Assembly (NCBI GenBank): GCA_018820005.1
Contig: JAHJOS010000255.1
Location: forward strand, 1-11,466
Reading direction: 5' to 3'
From: Alphaproteobacteria bacterium
GTDB taxonomy: Bacteria; Pseudomonadota; Alphaproteobacteria; Rhizobiales; Devosiaceae
Length of the DNA stretch: 11,466 nt
Below the pieces are notes generated by a model that ran no database searches, was not told the origin of the DNA, and saw nothing but the letters and a program-made list of their open reading frames with translations. Position 1 is the stretch's first letter; every line of letters starts with the position of its first letter. The position numbers and the translations under genes were made by a program. Of the stretch, positions 7,114 through 11,466 are shown in pieces.

Positions 7114-7138
7114 CCGGAGGGGTGTTGCTCCCCTCCGG
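7114..7138 (-). other. Intercistronic hairpin between binding-protein and permease genes
   Basis: A perfect 9-bp stem (CCGGAGGGG with CCCCTCCGG) encloses a 7-nt loop, 18 nt downstream of the binding-protein stop on the minus strand. No T-run follows on that strand, so it is unlikely to be a full terminator. Such hairpins after binding-protein genes typically protect the upstream mRNA from 3' decay, giving more binding protein than permease; that role is inferred here. Confidence 0.75.
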
Positions 7139-7156
7139 AAACGTCGCGTGCTTAGG

Positions 7157-8470
7157 TTACTTTGCCGCGTAGCCGGCGGCAGTCAGGGTCTCGACCCAGG
7201 TCGCGGCGAGCTTGTCCATAGTCTCCTTGGCGGTGCCTTCGCCGTTCACCACATAGGGATAGAACGTGTCGGCGGCTTCGGTCAGCAGCTCGGCATATTC
7301 AGGCAGGGCCCAGAAGTCGCGGACCTTGAACATGGTCTGGAAGAACGCCTCGTTGAACGGCGTGGCCTTGCGGAATTCCTCCGATTCAAGGATCGCTGCG
7401 TTGGCGGTATAGCCACCCAGCTCGGCCCAGCGCTTCTGGGTCTTTTCCTCTACGAACCAGTCGAGGAACTTCATCGCCTCTTCCTGGTTCTGGCTGTAGG
7501 AAATCAGCGAAATGCCCTGGCCACCGAGCGCGGCGAAGTCCTCGCCACGCGGGCCGGGCGGGTTGGCGAAGAAGCCCATGTTTGCCGCGTGCGGATTGGT
7601 GGCTTCGTTGACCAGCGAGGGGAAGAACGCGAAGAAGTTCATGCCCATCGCCACCTGGCCCTGCGCCATGGCGGTGTTTACTTCGGCAAAGAAGGCATTG
7701 CCCCAGCCCGGAGGGCCGAAGGTGAAGAGCTTGCGATAGTCTTCAAGCGCCTCGATCGATTCAGGCGAATTGACCAGGCCGCTCACCTGATAGGTGTTGT
7801 AGTCGCCGAACGAGCCGCCATAGGCAAACACCGAGTTTTCCACGCCCATCACGATGGCGTCGCCAGCGTTCTGCGAGTAGATGGCCGCGCCATAGCGGTT
7901 GTCGGCCGGCCGGTGGAAGAACTCGGCGATGTCGATGAGTTCCTTGAAGGTCTTGGGCACAGCCAGGTCATAGCCATACTTGGCCTTGAAGGCCTCCATC
8001 TCCTTGGGATCCTCGAACCAGTCCTTGCGATAGGCCCAGCCCAGGGCGTCGCCCTCCAGCGGCACCGACCAGTACTGGCCCGAGCCGCCCGGGTATTCCG
8101 AATAGTATTTCATTGTGGCCGGCGCCATGGTCTTGGTCAGGTCGTGCTTGGCAATGAAGTCAGTCATGTTGACATAGTGACCGCCGGTGGAGGCGGCCCC
8201 GAGAAACTGGCTGTCGCCGACCACCATGTCATAGGCCGAACCCTGAGCGTTAAGCTCGGTGAACAGCTTGGTCTGGAAGTCGGGCCATGGCACGGTCTCG
8301 ACCGTGACGGTTACGCCGGTCTCGGCCTGGTACTCATTGACCAGTTCCTGCAGATAGCTGGCAGGATCCCATTCTGCCCAGAGGATGGTCAGTTCCTGGG
8401 CGTGAACAGCCATGCTGTTGAGCGCCAGAAAACTCGCTCCGGCCAGCAGGCTAACCATAGTTTTGCGCAT
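7157..8470 (-). CDS. Secreted ABC importer substrate-binding protein, family 1 (carbohydrate type)
   Basis: This 437-residue periplasmic protein captures the substrate and delivers it to the permeases. The N-terminus is a classic signal peptide: MRKT, a hydrophobic core, then AVHA|QE, with cleavage expected after residue 24. There is no lipobox cysteine, so it is soluble. The mature part opens with ELTILWAEWDPASYLQELVNEYQAETG, the beta-alpha opening typical of family 1 (MalE-like) binding proteins, and is rich in aromatic residues suited to sugar stacking. It starts at ATG 8470 with GAGGGAGA (8485-8478) upstream. It is the first gene of the importer operon. The neighbours suggest a sugar, polyol or sugar acid; the exact ligand cannot be read. 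Confidence 0.94.
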   Translation of the reverse strand: MRKTMVSLLAGASFLALNSMAVHAQELTILWAEWDPASYLQELVNEYQAETGVTVTVETVPWPDFQTKLFTELNAQGSAYDMVVGDSQFLGAASTGGHYVNMTDFIAKHDLTKTMAPATMKYYSEYPGGSGQYWSVPLEGDALGWAYRKDWFEDPKEMEAFKAKYGYDLAVPKTFKELIDIAEFFHRPADNRYGAAIYSQNAGDAIVMGVENSVFAYGGSFGDYNTYQVSGLVNSPESIEALEDYRKLFTFGPPGWGNAFFAEVNTAMAQGQVAMGMNFFAFFPSLVNEATNPHAANMGFFANPPGPRGEDFAALGGQGISLISYSQNQEEAMKFLDWFVEEKTQKRWAELGGYTANAAILESEEFRKATPFNEAFFQTMFKVRDFWALPEYAELLTEAADTFYPYVVNGEGTAKETMDKLAATWVETLTAAGYAAK

Positions 8471-8752
8471 TGTATCATCTCCCTCACATGCACAGTCTTG
8501 CCTGGTGAGCCCAAGGCTTGGCGCCGTGTCTCACCGGATGCTGATCGAGCAATCCCTCCTGGGGTCACTCCTCGGACCGTCATCCCTCCTCTGTGGTTTG
8601 CGAACCGGTGCCGATCTGCGTCAGCTGGCCGTTCGCTCCCCATTATCTGCCCTGCCGGTCGCCCGCTCAGCGCAAATCTCTTGCCCTTTCGGGCTCGTGC
8701 CGCCGCCGCCTCTTGTGGGCGATCGAAGGCAATAGTGTTCCCGGCCGCTCGC
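8471..8752 (-). promoter_or_regulatory. Leader/promoter region of the importer operon, between TetR and binding-protein genes
   Basis: This 282-nt non-coding stretch on the minus strand must carry the importer promoter unless TetR reads through. GATAAT at 8647-8642 is a possible -10, but no well-spaced -35 was found (the nearest TTGCGC is 22 nt away, too far). ATCCCTCCT is repeated at 8552-8560 and 8582-8590. TGTATCAT at 8471-8478, abutting the binding-protein start codon, equals one arm of the putative TetR operator. No clear terminator for TetR was seen, only a weak GCCC-TTTC-GGGC hairpin at 8683-8694. Confidence 0.4.
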
Positions 8753-9388
8753 CTAGCCCGCTTCGGCCTCGGCTGCCTTGATCAGCGCCGCCGCCGCCCA
8801 CTGGGCTACGCTCTGTGCCTCGGTCAGGTTGAGGCCCCAGATATCCTTGAGGACATTGAGAACTTCCACGCCGTAGACCAGCGACAGAGCCTGAGCGAGG
8901 CGCAGGTGCTTGGCAGGGGTGACCGCGCCGGCGATCGGCGCTGTCGCATTCATCATCAGGTCGATGCGATACCCGCGTGTGAACAGCGGCTCGGCGCCCA
9001 GAGTGCCGGCCCGTCGCCGGGCCCACTGGTCCAGCGACAGGCGGAGCGAGGCTTTGAAGGTCGCTTCGAACTCGTCAATGCGCGGGATCGCCGTTGCCAG
9101 CAGATCGGCCACGCGCTCGGTGACATTGCCGCTGGTCGGCGCCCAATCCAGAATTGGTCCCAGCGCCTCGTCGACCACCGCATGCACCAGCTCCGCCTCG
9201 CTGGCGAAGTAGCGATAGGCCGTCGCCCGCGAGACGCCTGCCACGCCGGCCACGCTATTTACCGATGGCGTCAGACCCGACTGCATCAGCTCTACGGCGG
9301 CGTCGAGCATCAGCTTGCGCGTTCGCGCCCGAGCTCCGCCTTCGGTGGTCTTTGGTTTTCCATTTCGGGTTTTTGGTGAGACTGACAT
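8753..9388 (-). CDS. TetR-family transcriptional regulator, probably leaderless
   Basis: With ATG at 9388 the protein has 211 residues. The TetR N-terminal HTH domain covers about 20-68, with the helix-turn-helix at about 44-62 (SVAGVAGVSRATAYRYF) followed by ASEAELVHAVV. The remainder is a variable all-helical ligand domain, which names no ligand. In-frame ATGs at 9412 and 9403 exist, but they lie upstream of the predicted -10 (9400-9395). The predicted transcription start lands on the ATG at 9388, and no start has a ribosome site, so a leaderless mRNA is favoured. It sits between the importer operon (same strand) and the divergent isomerase/dehydrogenase genes. It most likely represses itself and the isomerase gene through the paired operators, and perhaps the importer. 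Confidence 0.9.
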   Translation of the reverse strand: MSVSPKTRNGKPKTTEGGARARTRKLMLDAAVELMQSGLTPSVNSVAGVAGVSRATAYRYFASEAELVHAVVDEALGPILDWAPTSGNVTERVADLLATAIPRIDEFEATFKASLRLSLDQWARRRAGTLGAEPLFTRGYRIDLMMNATAPIAGAVTPAKHLRLAQALSLVYGVEVLNVLKDIWGLNLTEAQSVAQWAAAALIKAAEAEAG

Positions 9389-9432
9389 GTCATTATGATA
9401 CATGTATCTCATTTCGGCGCAATAGGCTTTGG
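9387..9432 (-). promoter_or_regulatory. TetR gene promoter/operator module (copy A)
   Basis: Read on the minus strand: -35 TTGCGC (9422-9417), a 16-nt spacer, -10 TATCAT (9400-9395), then the start of the TetR coding region. The operator core TATCATAATGA covers the -10. An adjoining perfect 12-bp palindrome, GATACATGTATC, spans 9397-9408. Spacing and sequence match copy B, in opposite orientation. A TetR dimer here would block its own promoter. Confidence 0.65.
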
Positions 9433-9576
9433 TGGTCGGTCACAGTGTTCCGCAGTTTCGCAGGATCAAGGGTGCGCAGCCGGCGTTCTGAGCGGATCTG
9501 CAGCGCACACGATCTGTATCGCGCCAGCCCCAAAGCCCGATTGCGCCAATCTGAGATATGCGTATCATAATGATAC
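9387..9576. repeat. Inverted duplication of a ~45-bp promoter/operator module
   Basis: Copy A (9387-9432, minus) and copy B (9530-9576, plus) align with about 36 of 44 positions identical and one single-base gap. Shared blocks are CCAAAGCC, ATTGCGCC, TGAGATA and GTATCATAATGA. The blocks are the promoter and operator elements; the spacer bases between them have diverged. The central 97 nt (9433-9529) show no coding signal. The arms point outward, one to each divergent gene. Confidence 0.8.
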
Positions 9577-9577
9577 G
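9541..9577 (+). promoter_or_regulatory. Isomerase gene promoter and palindromic operator (copy B)
   Basis: -35 TTGCGC at 9541-9546, a 16-nt spacer, and -10 TATCAT at 9563-9568 predict a start near 9575 and a leader of about 60 nt. A perfect 17-bp palindrome, CGTATCAT-A-ATGATACG, spans 9561-9577 and covers the -10, a classic repressor position. The adjacent TetR protein is the natural candidate to bind it. Confidence 0.7.
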
Positions 9578-9634
9578 GCGGTCTTGAGCCGCTTGTTGCT
9601 GGATCGGCCGCAGAGCCGAGATGAGGGGGCGACG

Positions 9635-10684
9635 ATGGAACAGAACAATTTCCCGAAATTGCATAATGCTGCCTGGCCCGGGGTCGTCGGAAAGGGCGCA
9701 CCGGGCGGCGAGCCGGCCATAGGGCTTGATGCATTGCTCAGGCTGACGGCGGATGCCGAACTCGAGGGTCACAAGTTCGATGGCATTGATCTCTGGCTGG
9801 CCGATCCGCACGTTTCCATCGATTCAAGCAAAGCCGACATCGAGCGACTGTCAGACCACATCGCCAGTTTCGGACTGACAGTTGGCTCCTTTGTTGCGCC
9901 GATCTGGGGTGGCGCCGGTGGGGGCTCGGCAATGGGGGATGCCGATGCGATCGGGCGTTTCCTGAGCCAGGTGGAAAAGGCCTGCCGGATCGGCCAGTGG
10001 ATGCGCGAGATCGGCATCCGCCCCACGGGGGGCGTGCGCATCGACAGCTCGACCGGCGTGCAGGCCTGGGACAATGACCCCGTGGGCAATACCGCCAAGA
10101 TTGCCGAGACTTTCCGCGAGGCCGGTCGCATTGCCCAGGGCTATGGCGAGTTCCTGGTGGCCGAGGGCGAGATCTGCTGGGGCGGCATGCATTCCTGGCG
10201 CGAGAATGTGAAGCTGCTCGAAATGGTGGGGATGCCGGGCGTGGTGGGATACCAGGCCGATATGGCGCATTCGATGCTGTTCGTGCTCGGTGCCAATGCC
10301 GAAAAGGATCGTATCCTGCCGCCCGAGTTCGACTGGTCGGATCGAGCCGCCCTCGACGCCGCCTACAAAAAGGTTGCCGACGCGCTGCGGCCCTGGACGC
10401 TCGATTTCCATGTGGCGCAAAATGACGGCACCACTTTCGGCTCGGGCGATCACGAAAAGACCGGCCGGCATTGCCAGATCGATGATCCCAATGGGCGGCT
10501 CGATGTCACCAAACATGCCGGCTACTGGCTGCGCGATGGCAAGGGCGAATTGACCAAGGTCATGCGGCACATTTGCTGGGACGGCTGCATGTTTCCCAAT
10601 GCGGTGATGGAGCGGCAGGACACCTGGAACAAGGTTCTGGGGGCGATGGTCGCAGTGCGCGATGCCCATGGCTGGCGCGAATAG
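9635..10684 (+). CDS. Sugar isomerase/epimerase-like TIM-barrel protein (xylose isomerase-like fold)
   Basis: This 349-residue cytoplasmic enzyme resembles the sugar phosphate isomerase/epimerase group (AP endonuclease 2/xylose isomerase-like TIM barrel), whose members move a carbonyl or invert a stereocentre using a divalent metal. Likely metal ligands are the acidic cluster in LVAEGEICWGG (E177, E179), D209 in YQADMAHS, H259 in LDFHVAQND and possibly D316 in HICWDG. The start at 9635 has GAGGGGG at 9623-9629. The in-frame ATG at 9395 would read through the promoter/operator module and is rejected. The Gfo/Idh/MocA gene follows 9 nt downstream, so the two form an operon. They probably act in sequence on the imported compound, by analogy with IolE/IolG-type pairs. 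The fold is moderately sure; the reaction is unknown. Confidence 0.83.
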   Translation: MEQNNFPKLHNAAWPGVVGKGAPGGEPAIGLDALLRLTADAELEGHKFDGIDLWLADPHVSIDSSKADIERLSDHIASFGLTVGSFVAPIWGGAGGGSAMGDADAIGRFLSQVEKACRIGQWMREIGIRPTGGVRIDSSTGVQAWDNDPVGNTAKIAETFREAGRIAQGYGEFLVAEGEICWGGMHSWRENVKLLEMVGMPGVVGYQADMAHSMLFVLGANAEKDRILPPEFDWSDRAALDAAYKKVADALRPWTLDFHVAQNDGTTFGSGDHEKTGRHCQIDDPNGRLDVTKHAGYWLRDGKGELTKVMRHICWDGCMFPNAVMERQDTWNKVLGAMVAVRDAHGWRE

Positions 10685-10693
10685 GAGCAACCC

Positions 10694-11466
10694 ATGACAA
10701 AGCAACTCAATATCGGCATGGTCGGCTATGGTTTCATGGCGCGCGCGCATTCCAACGCCTGGTCCAATGTCGCCCATTTCTTCGATACCGGCTACCGCCC
10801 GGTCCTCAAGGCGGTTGCTGCGCGCAACACCAGTAAGGTGAGGCATTTTGCCGAAGCCTGGGGCTATGAGAGCCAGGAAAGCGACTGGCGCCACATGGTC
10901 GAGCGCGCCGATATCGATGCCATCGACATCTGCGTGCCCAATGATCTTCACGCTGAAATCGCCATCGCTGCAGCCAGGGCCGGCAAGATGGTGCTCAGTG
11001 AAAAGCCATTGGCCCGCACCGCGGCAGAAGCCCTTCCCATGGTGGAGGCTGTCGAAGCGGCTGGCGTGGCCAATATGGTCTGGTATAATTACCGCCGTGT
11101 GCCGGCGGTGATGCTCATCAAGCAGATGGTCGAATCCGGCCGGCTGGGACGGATCTTTCACTACCGTGCCAAGTTTCTGCAGGACTGGACGATCTCGCCT
11201 GATGTGCCGCAGGGCGGGCAGGCCACCTGGCGGCTCGACCTCGATGCCGCCGGGTCAGGTGTCACCGGCGATCTGCTGGCGCATTGCCTCGATACGGCGC
11301 TCTGGATCAACGGCAGTGTCACGGCGCTCACGGCGATGACGGAAACCTTCATCAAGCAGCGCCGCGACGCGATCACCGGCGAGTTGAAGACTGTTGGCAT
11401 CGACGATGCCGCCGCGGTCATGGCGCGCTTTGCCAATGGCGCCATGGGAACCTTTGAATCGACCCG
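10694..11466 (+). CDS. Gfo/Idh/MocA-family NAD(P)-dependent oxidoreductase (3' end cut by window)
   Basis: ATG at 10694 opens a frame with no stop to the window end (257 codons), and AGGAG at 10683-10687 overlaps the previous gene's stop. The Rossmann motif GMVGYGFMARAHS covers 8-20 (G8, G11, G13). The family EKP lies at 103-105 (LSEKPLA). A GSGVTGDLLAHCLD stretch (187-200) carries the likely catalytic H197. Members oxidise or reduce sugars, inositols and sugar acids. Full length is normally about 350-390, so roughly a third is missing. It is coupled to the isomerase-like gene and divergent from TetR; it probably oxidises the substrate brought in by the importer. The family is certain; the substrate is not. 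Confidence 0.92.
   Translation, partial: MTKQLNIGMVGYGFMARAHSNAWSNVAHFFDTGYRPVLKAVAARNTSKVRHFAEAWGYESQESDWRHMVERADIDAIDICVPNDLHAEIAIAAARAGKMVLSEKPLARTAAEALPMVEAVEAAGVANMVWYNYRRVPAVMLIKQMVESGRLGRIFHYRAKFLQDWTISPDVPQGGQATWRLDLDAAGSGVTGDLLAHCLDTALWINGSVTALTAMTETFIKQRRDAITGELKTVGIDDAAAVMARFANGAMGTFEST

Noticed and set aside
8389..8643. Possible 84-codon leader gene ahead of the binding protein (minus strand)
   Set aside because: It overlaps the binding-protein start out of frame, lacks a recognisable domain and has an Arg-rich composition typical of a shadow frame.
7148..9379. 743-codon open frame on the plus strand, opposite the binding-protein and TetR genes
   Set aside because: It is antisense to two genes with clear family motifs and a signal peptide. 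Its own translation shows no domain, and long antisense frames are expected in high-GC DNA.
9389..9412. Eight extra N-terminal residues for TetR (ATG at 9412)
   Set aside because: It lies upstream of the predicted -10 and has no ribosome site; kept only as an alternative start.
9395..9634. 80-codon N-terminal extension of the isomerase-like gene
   Set aside because: It would translate through both promoter/operator copies. The ATG at 9635 has a good ribosome site and gives a sensible protein start.
9851..11161. 436-codon minus-strand frame opposite the isomerase and dehydrogenase genes
   Set aside because: His-rich, low-complexity translation of the complementary strand. The plus-strand products have family motifs and ribosome sites.
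1..11466. tRNA, rRNA, insertion sequence, prophage or defence genes
   Set aside because: No transposase, integrase, terminal inverted repeats with target duplications, tRNA cloverleaf or defence-type domain was seen on either strand.

Overview
The window looks like part of a high-GC alphaproteobacterial chromosome. The gene families, the rhizobial-style importer operon and the GC-rich intergenic hairpins suggest Hyphomicrobiales, perhaps Devosia or a relative; this is inference, because no rRNA or marker gene is present. It is an accessory catabolic region with two units separated by a convergent terminator/repeat zone.

Left unit (1-2570). A partial iron-containing alcohol dehydrogenase gene (minus, cut by the window start) is divergent from a FadR-type GntR regulator (plus). 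The short space between them carries a tandem 10-bp-period AT-rich repeat, a candidate operator. A DJ-1/PfpI-family gene follows the regulator and ends in a near-perfect hairpin terminator with a TTCG loop. Together these suggest regulated alcohol/aldehyde metabolism plus a carbonyl-stress or protein-repair type enzyme.

Convergent zone (2512-2810). After the terminator lie two GC-rich hairpin copies in opposite orientation, resembling a dispersed REP-like repeat.

Right unit (2811-11466). A complete carbohydrate-type ABC importer operon is encoded on the minus strand. In transcription order it is: secreted substrate-binding protein, MalF-like permease (TTG start), MalG-like permease with an enlarged periplasmic loop, an 83-residue two-TM protein of unknown family, and two different MalK/UgpC-type ATPases. 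From the first permease on, the genes are separated by 1 nt or overlap, so they should be translationally coupled. Upstream, a TetR-family regulator (minus) is divergent from a sugar isomerase/epimerase-like TIM-barrel gene and a Gfo/Idh/MocA dehydrogenase gene (plus, cut by the window end). The likely logic is import of a sugar, polyol or sugar acid, followed by oxidation and isomerisation, with TetR sensing the substrate or an intermediate.

The most interesting signal is the TetR/isomerase intergenic region. It holds two diverged copies of one ~45-bp promoter/operator module in inverted orientation (9387-9432 and 9530-9576), each firing outward into its own gene. Each copy has a TTGCGC-16-TATCAT promoter, and the shared TATCATAATGA core overlaps the -10 box. 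In the TetR copy the predicted transcription start falls exactly on the ATG at 9388, which argues for a leaderless TetR mRNA. The other notable item is the small two-TM protein embedded in the importer operon, a candidate accessory subunit.
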